Source of the DNA: Abelmoschus esculentus
Taxonomy: Eukaryota; Streptophyta; Magnoliopsida; Malvales; Malvaceae
Direction of reading: 5' to 3'
NCBI GenBank assembly: GCA_035048815.1
Contig: JAUCBN010000035.1
Coordinates: forward strand, 12,350,501-12,414,500
Length of the DNA stretch: 64,000 nt
The notes beneath the pieces were generated by a model that saw only the letters and a list, made by a program, of their open reading frames with translations, made no database searches and was not told where the DNA came from. The translations under genes were made by a program, and so were the position numbers. Below, piece by piece: positions 11,422-23,929 of the stretch (position 1 is its first letter; the number at the start of each line of letters is the position of its first letter).

Positions 11422-14400
11422 GTTGAGCATTGCTTCAAGGCCAAAGCTTCAAGTCAAAATATGTGGTACCTTAATAGTGGATGCTCAAGGCATATGACCG
11501 GAGACAAGGGACGATTTAAGGAGTTAGAGCTCAAAAAGGATGGAGTAGTGACATTTGGTGACAACTCCAAAGGTCAAATTGAGGGTATTGGCTCTATTGG
11601 TAATCACTCCTCTATTCTTATTGAAAATATCTTACTTGTTAATGGTCTTAAGCATAACTTGTTGAGCATTAGTCAATTGTGTGATAAAGTTTTCTATGTT
11701 TCATTTGATAAAAATGGTTGCAAAATTATTGACATAGAATCCAATAGAACAATGCTCATAGGTCATCGCATAGGAAATATTTACATGGTGCATCTAGATG
11801 ACATAAACTTATCTCATGCATGCTTAGTTGCTAGTGATGAAAATGATGCATGATTATGGCATAGGAAACTTGGTCATGCTAGCATAAGTGTTTTAGAGAA
11901 ACTTGTCTCCCAAAATCAAGTTAGAGGTTTACCTAAGCTCAAATTTTCATTGGATAAAATTTGTGATGCATGTGCTAAGGGTAAACAAAAGAGAGTTTCT
12001 TTTAAGTCCATTAATGATGTTTCAACTAGTAGAGTATTACAATTAATCCATATGGATCTTTTTGGACCTATTAGGACTACTAGCTTGGGTGGAAAATCAT
12101 ATGCTTTTGTTATTGTTGATGATTACTCTAGATATACTTGGATTCTATTTTTAAGCTCTAAAGATAAAGCCTTAGAAAAATTCATCACATTTTCAAACAT
12201 TTCTCAAAATGATCTTGATCAAAGAATTTCTCATATTAGAAGTGATCATGGAACCGAATTTCAAAATTTAGGTTTTGAAAATTTTTGTAATGAAAATGGT
12301 ATTAGCCAAAATTTTTCGGCTCCTCGCACTCCTCAACAAAATGGGGTAGTTGAGAGGAAAAATAGAACTTTAGAGCAAATGGCTAGAACCATGCTTTGTG
12401 AAAACAATTTACCTAACTACTTTTGGGCGGAAGCCACAAACACTTCTTGTTACATCATAAATCGAGTAATGATTATGCCTATTTTAAAGAAAATTCCTTA
12501 CGAGATTTTAAAATCTAAAAAGCCTAACATTAGCTATTTTCACCCTTTTGGGTGCAAGTGTTTTGTTTTGAACAATGGAAAAGACAATTTGGGTAAATTT
12601 GATGCAAAAAGTGATGAAACTATTTTCCTTCGTTATTCTTTAAATTCTAAGGCTTATATAGTTTTCAACAAAAGAACCTTAGTTGCAGAGGAATCTATAC
12701 ATGTGGTTTTCGATGATAACCTCCTTCCTAGGAAGGATTCTGGTGATGATGATGATGTAGGAATCATTGAAACCATTGATGATGGACAAGCATCAAAGGT
12801 GGATGGGATTCCAAGCAATGAGGAAGCACAAGATCCTCCAATAGAAGCTCCTGGAAATATAAAACTTGAAGAAAAGGAAGTGAGCTACCCAAGGGAGTTC
12901 AACTATGTCAAAAGTGGTGAAATCTTGGGTGATCCATCCAAGGGGGTAACTACTCGTTCTTCTCTTAAATTAATGAATCATATTGCATTTATCTCATGCA
13001 TAGAGTCTAAAAATATCAAAGAAGCCTTAGGTGATGATTATTGGATTTTGGCTATGCAAGAAGAGTTAAATCAATTTGAGAGAAGTAATGTATGGACATT
13101 AGTTGATAGGCCTAGTAATAAGTCTACTATAGGAACTAAATGTTTCTTTAGAAACAAACTAGATGAGAGTGGTAACATTGTAAGAAACAAAGCTAGATTA
13201 GTAGCTCAAGGTTACACTCCAGAGGAGGGAATAGATTTCGATGAAACCTATGCACCCGTAGCTAGAATGGAAGCCATTAGGATACTACTTGAATTTACAT
13301 GTTATCATGATTTCAAGCTTTTTCAAATGGATGTCAAAAGTGCTTTCTTAAATGGTTTTATAAATGAAGAAGTGTATGTTGAACAACCACCGGGTTTTGA
13401 AGACTCAAAATTTCCAAACCATGTTTTTAAATTAACAAAAGCTTTATATGGTTTGAAACAAGCTCCTAGAGCTTGGTATGAAAGGCTTTCAAACTTTCTA
13501 ATTGAAAAAGGTTTTGAAAAAGGGAAGGTAGATACTACACTTTTTATAAAAAGGTTTAAAAATGATATCTTAGTAGTTCAAATTTATGTTGATGATATTA
13601 TTTTTGGATCTACTAATGAGTATTATTGTCAAGAATTTTCTAAGCTAATGCAAGGTGAATTCGAGATGAGCATGATGGGGGAGCTCTCATTCTTTTTGGG
13701 ACTCCAAATTAAGCAAAGGAAGGATGGAACCTTCATCAATCAAGCAAAATACATCAAGGATATGCTCAAAAAGTTTGGCTTGGAGAATGTGAAACCTCAA
13801 TCCACTCCAATGAGCTCATCTACTAAGCTTGACAAGGATGAAGGAGGTAAGTGTGTTGATTCTAAATTGTATAGATCAATGATAGGTTCTTTGTTTTACC
13901 TTACCGCAAGTAGATCGGATATTATGTTTAGTGTTTGCTTGTGTGCTAGGTTTCAAGTTAGTCCTAGAGAATCACATTTAGTTGCCATTAAGAGAATCTT
14001 TAGATACCTTAGAGACACCCCTTGTTTAGGTCTTTGGTATCCTAAAGTCTCATCCTTTGATCTTCATGCCTATTCGGATGCGGATTATGGTGGTTGTAAG
14101 ATCAATAGGAAAAGTACTTCCGGAACTTGTCAATTCCTAGGTAGTATGCTCATATCTTGGTTCTCAAAGAAACAAAATAGTGTAGCTCTCTCTACCACCG
14201 AAGCGGAGTACATGTCCTTAGGGAATTGTTGTGCTCAAGTTTTATGGATGAATCAACAACTCTTAGATTATGACATTAAGGTAGACACCATACCTCTTAA
14301 GTGTGATAATACTAGTGTCATATGTCTTACCAAAAACCCCATTCAACACTCTAGAACTAAGCACATAGAAATTAGACACCACTTCATTAGAGATCATGTG

Positions 14401-14529
14401 TCTAAAAACGATGTTGTTTTAGAGTTTGTTGACACCTTAAATCAATTAGCGGACATTTTTACGAAACCTTTGGATAAGGAGCGTTTTTGGACCCTTAGGA
14501 GAGAGTTAGGTCTAACTAGCCTACCTTGA
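11422..14529 (+). pseudogene. pol: Copia pol polyprotein: protease, integrase, reverse transcriptase, RNase H
   Basis: One frame runs from about 11422 to the stop at 14529 with a single in-frame TGA at 11851-11853, just before LWHRKLGHA, where the family has Trp. Protease: WYLNSGCSRHMTG at 11461; the family motif is DSG, so the catalytic Asp has become Asn. GAG-pre-integrase follows with a CxxC at 11962-11973. Integrase: counting from 11950, D36 (HMDLFGP), D99 (RSDHGTEF) and E135 (GVVERKNRT) give D,D-35-E. Reverse transcriptase: D461 in FQMDVKSAFLNG and YVDD at 546-549. RNase H: SDADYGG, TEAEYMSL, and IRHHFIRD near the C-terminus. The polymerase half looks otherwise intact, so decay is mostly in gag and protease. 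It shares the copia domain order and lies in the same strand as gag and the extra ORF. Confidence 0.95.
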
Positions 14530-15414
14530 CCTCTTAAGTGTTATTTTTATGCATTTTTGCTTGAATATTGATTGATATCATGCTTATGTTTTTCTTTGTA
14601 TCTTGATGTCTCCATGCATTTTGCTAGGGGAAGTATGAACTTATTCATGCATTTTAATCATGTCATAACATCATATGCATGCTTTTAGGAGCTTTAGAAA
14701 CTCATCTCTAGTACTTTTAGAAGCCTAAATACAATGCTTTCCTCGGTGGTATCGAACCATGTTTCGATACCCGTTCATCATCTAATCTGGGAAGTGTCTG
14801 GGAAGAACAGGTATCGAACGATGCTTTGATACCTAGTTCGAAACTGGCATCGAAACAAGCCTGTTTCGATACCTGGTTCGACACGCGGCGACAGTTTGGT
14901 TTAAAACACCAAAAACCTAATTTTAATCACATTAAAACACTTCCAAAATTAAATCTTCAAAACCTAGCCGGCCCTTTCTTTATAATCCCCTCAAATCCGC
15001 CTCTCTTAACACAAAATCTTCATGTTTTCTTTGAGGGATTTTAATCTACGCATCAAAGACTACATCATATCAACAAACGGTGCTTAACAATCACTTGATT
15101 CATCCTAATCTACACTCAAGGTATATTTTCGGAAAACCTTATTTTTGTTTGGATTTAGATTGTTAAAAATTAGATTTTGAACATATTTCAATTGTCTATT
15201 GTATGGGTTTTTATAATCCTACAATTTCTTTTAAAAATCCATTTTTTTCAATCGAATATAAATCCTTTTCATATTTTTTTTGGTTTGGTTTTCTAATTTT
15301 TTGATAAAATTTTCAAATACCTTGAATTGTTAGATTACTTCATAGGATTGAATTTGATTATATAGCATACATGTTTATCAAAGTAATCAAATCGTTTTAT
15401 GATATATCTAGACT
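14530..15414 (+). other. Spacer between pol and the extra ORF, with palindromic repeats
   Basis: No gene is seen. A purine-rich tract taggggaagtatg is at 14625. From 14748 to about 14885 there are three imperfect palindromes of the LTR type: ggtatcgaacc with tttcgatacc (14748-14771), ggtatcgaacg with ctttgatacc (14810-14833), and atcgaaaca with tgtttcgat separated by four bases (about 14852). After that comes AT-rich leader sequence up to the ATG at 15415. Confidence 0.75.
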
Positions 15415-16625
15415 ATGGCACCAAAGAAATGTTCTCGTACCGAGGCTGGTTCTTCATCACGCTCTACTCGTGTTGATGTCCAAGAAGTCCTTACACGATG
15501 CTTAGATACACCTCAACGGGCCAACTAATTCAATCTCTTTCGCCATATCCCTCTTAAACAAGAACGTAGGGTTGATGTCAATTTCATGAACTCCATCAAG
15601 TTTCCATTCAAATACTACAATCTTCTTGTTCAATGGAAGTTCTTGCAATTTCTTACCCACTCCAGTAAATTTTTTTTCCTACTCTCATCCTAATTTTTTA
15701 CACTAATGCCACATGTCTTCTTGATCCTATGGACGAAACCAAGGTTGTAGCCATCGAGTCTTTTCTTATGGGCAAACTCTTTCAAATCGATGTCTCGACT
15801 CTTGAGGAGGATTTTGGCCTTGAGGATGAGGGTGAAACCGATGAGGAATCTCTAGGCCAATTTACCGGAGCCGCATCTACTCTTGACGTACATGATCGTT
15901 TTCTTCATCTTATCATCTCGTGGTGGATTCGTCCATCCAATGGTAAGTATTCTCGTATACATCTAGTAGATAGTTTTTTGCTAGAATGTTTTCGTCGACG
16001 TGTTAGGCCAAATCTCGCCCAAATTGTCTTCTCCGAAATTGTTTGGCATGTTAAAAACCGAGCCACCCCTCTTGTCCAATCTTTTCCTTATGCATGTATT
16101 TTAGGTTCCATTTTCTTGCATTTGCGAATTGATTGTTCTTTAGACTAGGTAAAGTCTTTGAAAGAACTCAGGTGAGACTTCTCTTCACCGTGCCCACTTT
16201 GTTTATTCCGGTAACGGTGAATGGTCTCGTGGTGCTCCTCCTCCTCCTCCTCCCATTGACCCCGAGCTTATTCATCAAGTTGCTCCGAGTGTTGACATGA
16301 TGGCCTTTCTTACTACTCGGTTCAATAACTTGGATGCTCAGTTTGGTACTTTGAATGACAACTTTGGTTCATTGAGTGCTCGCTTGGATTCTATGGATGG
16401 TCGTCTTGACTCTATGTCCACTCAATTTCAATCTAGTTTTGACTCTATAAATACTAGATTGACGGGACTAGAAACTCAAGGTCATGCCTTGCGCATCTCT
16501 ATTGAAGCCCTTCGGTATACTCAAGAACTTAACGCCCAAGATGCCAATGTTGAGGATGAAGATGACGAGGAAGACGAGATGAAGAGGACGAAGACAAGGA
16601 TGATGATGATGAGATGGGCGATTAG
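15415..16625 (+). pseudogene. Extra ORF downstream of pol (Sirevirus env-position ORF), broken
   Basis: The ATG at 15415 opens MAPKKCSRTEAGSSSRSTR, a basic serine-rich N-terminus; a TAA follows at 15526-15528. The frame resumes to about 15690. A second frame from 15729 to 16148 encodes about 139 residues whose pattern (a GKLFQID stretch, then HDRFLHLIISWWIRPSNGKY and an aliphatic helix ending in FPYACILGSIFLHL) resembles the putative plant transposon protein domain found in many plant retroelement ORFs. A third frame from about 16171 gives a proline run, then heptad-like repeats (RFNNLDAQFGTLNDNFGSL) that predict a coiled coil, then an acidic tail. Another frame change near 16578 is needed to reach the acidic end and a TAG at 16623. 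No signal peptide or clear membrane anchor is visible, so env is a name of position only. Confidence 0.65.
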
Positions 16626-17019
16626 ATCCCCTCCTTTATGCTTTGCTATTTTGGTTTTTTAGGACTAGCTATGTTTTCTTAAGCTTTTGTTGCATTCATA
16701 ATTAGACCATATGCACCTATTACTATTATTTCCTTTTTATCTTGTTTACTTTGTTGGATTTGGATTTTTAATATTTAATGCTATGGATTATGTTTATTAA
16801 TTTTCTCCTTAGTGTCTTATGTTACTTTATAGTTCATTGATTTTGATCTAACAAAAAGGGGAAGAATTTTTATGCTTTTAAGTTTAGGATAACCACCATA
16901 TTTAATGTATTTAAAAATCGTGCACATATTAAGGGGGAGTCTTTAAAAGTTTTCAAAGATTTTTTAAATCCAAAAATTTTGACTTAAACTTAAAAATCTT
17001 TAAATGGTTTTATTATATC
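16626..17019 (+). other. Noncoding region before the 3' LTR with extra polypurine tracts
   Basis: No gene is seen. It holds a tract aaaaaggggaaga at 16853-16865, identical to the functional one at 17020, and a tract aagggggagt at 16931-16940. Multiple polypurine tracts before the 3' LTR are described for Sireviruses. Confidence 0.7.
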
Positions 17020-17032
17020 AAAAAGGGGAAGA
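17020..17032 (+). other. Polypurine tract for plus-strand priming
   Basis: aaaaaggggaaga ends one base before the 3' LTR, which starts tgtaaaac at 17034. This is the normal place for the primer of plus-strand DNA synthesis in LTR retrotransposons. Confidence 0.88.
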
Positions 17033-17033
17033 T

Positions 17034-18283
17034 TGTAAAACTAAATTTGATTTTGATATAACAATTAAATAGAAGGACTATTCTTTGAAATAATTTTAAG
17101 TCCCTAACTCAATATTTTTGATTTCAAGTCAAACAAAGATTTTAAAAGAAGTGTTTTTTGCACGACGGTATCGAACCATGGTTCGATACCCCTGGATTTT
17201 CAAAGCCATGTTCTTATGTTCAAGAACAGGTATCAAACCACCGTTCGAAACAAAGGAGCTCACTGCCAGCCTCTTTTCGAAACACCGTTCGATACCTTTG
17301 GATTTTCAAAGCCATATTTTTGTATTCAAGAACATGTATCGAACCACCATTCGAAACAAAGGAGCTCACTGCCAGCCTCTGTTTCGAAGCATGGTTCGAA
17401 GCACTTCGTGCATTTTCTAAGTATTTTAAAATCTATTAAAAATAGACCCCTAGTATCGAACTATGGTTCGATACCACCCTTAATCCCAACGACTATTTTT
17501 GCATTAAATATTTTGACCGTTGGTGGTAGTTAATTTTTTGATTGGCGGTTAGCCTGTTCCGAAGTATGGTTCGATACCAACCTTCACAGTTTCAAAAAGG
17601 GATCAAAGCATGGTTCGATACCCCTTGGTTTAATGCACAACGACTCTTTCTATTCTTGGTCTATTTCGAAACAGGTAGTACGTTTTTCGATACTGCCTGC
17701 TGCAGAGTGCATTTATGGTGGGAAATTGAAGTCTAAACGGCTATATTTATGTTTTCAACAACCACAACGGATAGAAATCAATGAGATGGTATAAAATGAA
17801 GCAATTACAACAGCATTAAGCACTATTGAACCTCAAGCAACATCCAAGCACACAAATCCAACTCAAAGCACTTCATTGCATATTTTAGCCTCCCAACTTG
17901 TGTATTTCACTTTGATCAGTTGTAATTTAAGTTTGGGGAGAGTTTGTTTGTATTTGGGGCTATTATTTCTTGTGAGAGAATCCTTCTTAGCCAAACCAAA
18001 TCTCTTGTAACACCTTGTGAGGTCTAAATCAATTTTGGTAGAAAATTAATTTGCTTGTAAAGGTTATCCCTTGAACCTAGAAAAAGGTTGAATTCAATAG
18101 TGAATTGGTTTCAAAATCCTTAGTGGGAGCTAAGGTAGTGGATGTAGAGCTTGTTCGAAGCTTGAACCACTATAAATCATTGTGTTCCTTATTTCTCAAT
18201 TTATACCGAAAATCTCCTACCAAATTTTTTAATATCCAATTCACCCCCCTCTTGGCCATTACTCAACGTCGATCAACTCAACA
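17034..18283 (+). repeat. 3' LTR of the copia element
   Basis: 1250 bp, starting tgtaaaac and ending ctcaaca, so both TG and CA ends are present. It keeps the segment with a complete ggttcgatacc motif near 17465 that the 5' LTR has lost. It carries the same palindrome, the same ~107-bp duplication (106 bp here) and the TATA-like box at 17790. Short reading frames inside it are repeats of those in the 5' LTR and are not genes. Confidence 0.93.
17790..17796 (+). promoter_or_regulatory. TATA-like box of the 3' LTR
   Basis: tataaaa in the context gatggtataaaatgaag, at the same place as in the 5' LTR. In this LTR it would drive transcription out into satellite array 2. Confidence 0.4.
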
Positions 18284-18288
18284 GATTT
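18284..18288. repeat. Target site duplication (GATTT), right copy
   Basis: gattt directly follows the LTR end ctcaaca and matches 9346-9350. The satellite continues with gatttaataaaatttgg. Confidence 0.9.
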
Positions 18289-21200
18289 GATTTAATAAAA
18301 TTTGGTTGTCGTTTTGTTGGGATTAAAACATGCATGTCTAAATGGGCTTTATAGAGATTTCGTCCTAATTTTAACCGAGTTAAATTCTGAAAATTTTAGA
18401 TTAATCTGTATAATTTTGTTCAAAAGCTAATAATTAAATATTTGAACTCATAAAATTTGATTTAATAACATTTTAGTTGTCGTTTTGTTGTGATTATAAC
18501 GTGCATGTCTAAATAGGCTTTATAGAGAATCCATTCTAATTTTAACCGAGTAAAATTCTAAAAATTTGAGATTAATCTGTATAATTTTGTTCAAAAGATA
18601 ATAATTAAATATTTGAAATCATAAAATTTGATTTTAATAAAATTTGGTTGTCGTTTCGATGCAATTAAAATGTGCATGTCTAAATGGGCTTTATAGAGAT
18701 TCCGTTCGAATTTTAACCGAGTAAAATCTAAAAATTTGAGATTAATCTGTATAATTTTGTTCAACAGCTCATAATCAAGTATTTGAACTCATAAAATTTG
18801 ATTTATTTAGTTGTCGTTTTGTTGTGATTAAAACGTGCATGTCTAAATAGGCTTTATAGAGAATCCATTCTAATTTTAACCGAGTAAAATTCTAAAAATT
18901 TGAGATTAATCTGTATAATTTTGTTCAAAAGCTAATAACTATATATTTGAAATCATAAAATTTGATTTTAATAAAATTTGGTTGTCGTTTTAATGCAATT
19001 AAAACATGCATGTCTAATTGGGTTTTATAGAGATTCCGTTCGAATTTTAACCGAGTAAAAGTTGAAAATTTGAAATTAATCTGTATAATTTTGTTCAACA
19101 GCTCATAATCAAGTATTTGAACTCATAAAATTTGATTTAATAACATTTTGGTTGTCGTTTTGTTGTGATTAAAACGTGCATGTCTAAATAGGCTTTATAG
19201 AGAATTCGTTCTAATTTTAACCAAGTAAAATTCTGAAAATTTGAGATTAATCTGTAAAAGTTTTGTTCAAAAGCTAATAATTATATATTTGAAATCATAA
19301 AATTTGATTTTAATAAAATTTGGTTGTCATTTTAATGCGATTAAAACGTGCATGTCTAAATGGGCTTTACAGAGATTGCGTTCGAATTTTAACCAAGTAA
19401 AAAGCTGAAAATTTGAGATTAGTCTGTATAATTTTGTTCAAAAGCCTATAATTAACTATTTTAACTTATAAAATTTAGTTTAATAACATTTGGTTGTTGT
19501 TTTGATGCTATTAATACGAGCATGTCTAAATTTGCTCTATAGAGAATCTGTTCGAATTTTAACCGAGTAAAAATCTTAAAATTTGATATTAATCTGTATA
19601 ATTTTGTTCAAAAGCCCATAATTAAATATTTAAACTCATAAAATTTGATTTAATAACATTTGGTTGTCGTTTTGTTGGGATTAAAACGTGCATGTCTAAA
19701 TGGGCTTTATAGAATTTCGTTCTAATTTTAACCGAGTAAAATTCTAAAACTTTCATATTAACTAATAATTAATTTTGTTCAAAAGCTAATAATTAAATAT
19801 TTGAAATCATAAAATTTGATTTTAATAAAATTTGTTGTTGTTTTGATTCGTTAAAAAGTGCATGTCTAAATGGGCTACATAGAGATTTCGTTTGAATTTT
19901 AACCGAGTAAAAAGCTGAAAATTTGAGATTAATCTGTATAATTTTGTTCACAAGCCTATAATTAACTATTTGAACTCATAAAATTTAATTTAATAACATT
20001 TGGTTTTCAATTTGATGCGATTAAAACGAGCATGTCTAAATGTGCTCTATATAGAATCAGTTCGAATTTTAACCGAGTAAAAACCTTAAAATTTGAGATT
20101 AATCTATATAATTTTGTTCAAAAGCAAATAATTAAATGTTTAAACTCTTAAGATTTGATTTAATAACATTTGGTTGTCGTTTTGTTGGGATTAAAACGTG
20201 CATGTCTAAATGGGCTTTATAGAGATTTCGTTCTAATTATATCCAAGCAAAAATTCTGAAAATTTCAGATAAATCTGTATAATTTTGTTCAAAAGCTAAT
20301 AATTAAATATTTGAAACCATAAAATTTGATTTTAATAATATTTGGTTGTCGTTTTGTTGGGATTAAAACGTGCATATCTAAATGGGCTTTATAGAGATTT
20401 CGTTGTAATTTTAACCGAGTAAAATTCTTAAAATTTAATCTGTATAATTTTGTTCAAAAGCTAATAATTAAATATTTTAAATCATAAAATTTGATTTTAA
20501 TAAAATTTAATTGTCGTATTGATGCGATTAAATCGTGCATGTCTAAATGGGCTTTATAGAGATTCCGTTCGAATTTTAACCGAGTAAAAAGCTGAAAATT
20601 TGAGATTAATCTGTATAATTTTGTTCACAATCCTATAATTAACTATTTAAACTCATAAAATTTAATTTAATAACATTTGGTTGTCGTTTTGATGCAATTA
20701 ATACGAGCATGTCTAAATGTGCTCTATAGAGAATCCGTTCGAATTTTAACCGAGTAAAAACCTTAAAATTTGAGATTAATCTGTATAATTTTGTTCAAAA
20801 GCCCATAACTAAATATTTAAACTCATAAGATTTGATTTAATAACATTTGGTTGTCGTTTTATTGGGATTAAAACGTGCATGTCTAAATGTGTTGTATAGA
20901 GATTCTGTTCTAATTTTAACCGAGTAAAATTTTGAAAATTTCAGATTAATATGTATAATTTTATTCAAAAGCTAATAATTAAATATTTGAAATCATAAAA
21001 TTTAATTTTAATAACATTTGGTTGTCGTTTTGTTGGGATTAAAACGTGCATCTCTAAATGGGATTTATAGATATTCCGTTCTAATTTTAACCAAGCAAAA
21101 TTCTAAAAATTTCAGATTAATCTGTATAATTTTGTTCAAAAGCTAATAATTAAATATTTGAAATCATAAAATTTGATTTTAATAAAATTTGGTTGTCGTT

Positions 21201-22679
21201 TTGATGCGATTAAAACGTGCATGTCTAAATGGGCTTTATAGATATTTCGTTCGAATTTTAACCGAATAAAAAGCTGAAAATTTGAGATTAATCTATTTAA
21301 TTTTGTTCACAAGCCTATAATTAACTATTTGAACTCATAAAATTTAATATAATAACATTTGGTTTTCGATTTGATGCGATTAATACGAGCATATCTAAAT
21401 GTGCTCTATAGAGAATCCGTTCGAATTCTAACCGAGTAAAAACCTTAAAACTTGAGATTAATCTATATAATTTTGTTCAAAGACCCATAATTAAATATTT
21501 AAACTCTTAAGATTTGATTTAATAACATTTGGTTGTCGTTTTGTTGGGATTAAAACGTGCATGTCTAAATGGGCTTTATAGAGATTTCGTTCTAATTATA
21601 ACCGAGTAAAATTCTGAAAATTTCAGATGAATCTGTATAATTTTATTCAAAAGCTAATAATTAAATATTTGAAATCATAAAATTTGATTTTAATAACATT
21701 TGGTTGTCGTTTTGTTGGGATTAAAACGTGCATGTCTAAATGGGCTTTATAGAGATTTTGTTCTAATTTTAATCGAGTAAAATTCTTAAAATTTCAGATT
21801 AATCTGTATAATTTTGTTCAAAAGCTAATAATTAAATATTTTAAATTATAAAATTTGATTTTAATAAAATTTGGTTGTCGTTTTGATGCGATTAAATCGT
21901 GCATGTCTAAATGGGCTTTATAGAGATTTCGTTCGAATTTTAACCGAGTAAAAAGCTAAAAATTTGAGATTAATATGTATAATTTTGTTCACAATCCTAT
22001 AATTAACTATTTGAACTCATAAAATTTAATTTAATAACATTTGATTGTCGTTTTGATGCAATTAATACGAGCATGTCTAAATGTGCTCTATAGAGAATCC
22101 GTTCGAATTTTAACCGAGTAATAACCTTAAAATTTGAGATTAATCTGTATAATTTTGTTCAAAAGCCCATAAATAAAAATTTAAACTCATAAGATTTGAT
22201 TTAATAATATTTGGTTGTCGTTTTATTGGGATTAAAACGTGCATGTCTAAATGGGCTTCATAGAGATTCTGTTCTAATTTTAACCGAGTAAAATTTTGAA
22301 AATTTCAGATTAATATGTATAATTTTGTTCAAAAGCTCATAATCAAGTATTTGAACTCATAAAATTTGATTTAATAACATTTTGGTTGTCGTTTTGTTGT
22401 GATTAAAACGTGCATGTCTCGATAGGCTTTATAGAGAATTCGTTCTAATTTTAACCGAGTACAATTCTGAAAATTTGAGATTAATCTGTATAATTTTGTT
22501 CAAAAGCTAATAACTAAATATTTGAAATCATAAATTTTATTTTAAAAAAATTTGGTTGTCATTTTGATGCGATTAAAACGTACATGTCTAAATGGGCTTT
22601 GTAGAGATTTCGTTCGAATTTTAACCAAATAAAAAGCTGAAAATTTGAGATTAATCTGTATAATTTTGTTCACAAGCTA

Positions 22680-23069
22680 ATAATTAAATATTTGAAATCA
22701 TAAAATTTGATTTTAATAATATTTGGTTGTCGTTTTGTTGGGATTAAAACGTGCATGTCTGAATGGGCTTTATAGATATTTCGTTCTAATTTTAACCGAG
22801 TAAAATTCTTAAAATTTCAGATTAATCTGTATAATTTTGTTCAAAAGCTAATAATTAAATTTTTTAAATCATAAAATTTGATTTTAATAAAATTTGGTTA
22901 TCGTTTTGATGCGATTAAATCGTGCATGTCTAAATGGGCTTTATAGAGATTCCGTTGGAATTTTAACCGAGTAAAGAGCTAAAAATTTGAGATTAATCTG
23001 TATAATTTTGTTCACAAGCCTATAATTAACTATTTGAACTCATAAAATTTAATTTAATAACATTTGGTT
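22680..23069. repeat. Dispersed duplicate block, copy 1 (copy 2 at about 26380-26770)
   Basis: The rare words gtgcatgtctgaatgggc, aattttttaaatcataaa and ccgttggaattttaaccgag with agtaaagagct appear in this order here and again 3703 bp downstream. The spacing equals 22 monomers less the roughly 45 bp lost from the short monomer at 23955. The blocks are nearly identical, while neighbours between them differ. Confidence 0.7.
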
Positions 23070-23929
23070 TTTGATTTGATGCGATTAATACGTGCAAATC
23101 TAAATGTGCTCTATATAGAATCCGTTCGAATTCTAACCGAGTAAAAACCTTAAAATTTGAGATTAATCTATATAATTTTGTTCAAAAGCCCATAATTAAA
23201 TATTTAAACTCTTAAGATTTTATTTAATAACATTTGGTTATAGTTTTGTTCGGATTAAAACGTGTATGTCTAAATGGACTTTATAGAGATTCCGTTCTAA
23301 TTATAACCGAGTAAAATTCTAAAAATTTCAGATGAATATGTATAATTTTGTTCAAAAGCTAATAATTAAATATTTGAAATCATAAAATTTGATTTTAATA
23401 ACATTTGGTTGTCGTTTTGTTGGGATTAAAACGTGCATGTCTAAATGGGGTTTATAGAGATTCCGTTCTAATTTTAACAGAGTAAAATTTTGAAAATTTT
23501 AGATTAATCTGTATAATTTTGTTCAAAAGCCCATAATTAAATATTTAAACTCATAAGATTTGATTTAATAACATTTGGGTGTCGTTTTGATGCGATTAAA
23601 ACGTGCATGTCTAAATTGGCTTTATAGAGATTCCGTTCAAATTTTAACCGAGTAAAAAGCTAAAAATTTGAGATTAATCTATATAATTTTATTTAGAAGC
23701 CTATAATTAACTATTTGAACTCATAAAATTTAATTTAATAATATTTGGTTGTCGTTTTATTGTGATTAATACGAGCATGTCTAAATATAATCTATAGTAA
23801 ATCCGTTCAAATTTTAACCAAGTAAAAACCTTAAAATTTGAGATTTATCTGTATAATTTTGTTCAAAAGCCCATAATTAAATATTTGAACTCATAAAATT
23901 TAAATTAATAAAATTTGGTTCTCGTTTTG

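Larger units (their letters stand above)
9351..18283 (+). mobile_element. Ty1/copia LTR retrotransposon, Sirevirus-like, degenerate
   Basis: An 8.9-kb element with two LTRs of 1237 and 1250 bp, a primer binding site two bases after the 5' LTR, and a polypurine tract directly before the 3' LTR. The order is gag, protease, integrase, reverse transcriptase, RNase H, which defines copia. An additional ORF lies between pol and the 3' LTR. Long LTRs, total length, the extra ORF and several polypurine-like tracts before the 3' LTR fit the Sirevirus (SIRE/Maximus) lineage; this assignment is by recall of family features, not by a search. The LTRs differ by about 43 substitutions plus a few indels over about 1235 aligned bases (hand count, about 3.5%), so insertion is not very recent. 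No ORF is intact, so it could move only with proteins from elsewhere. Confidence 0.93.
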
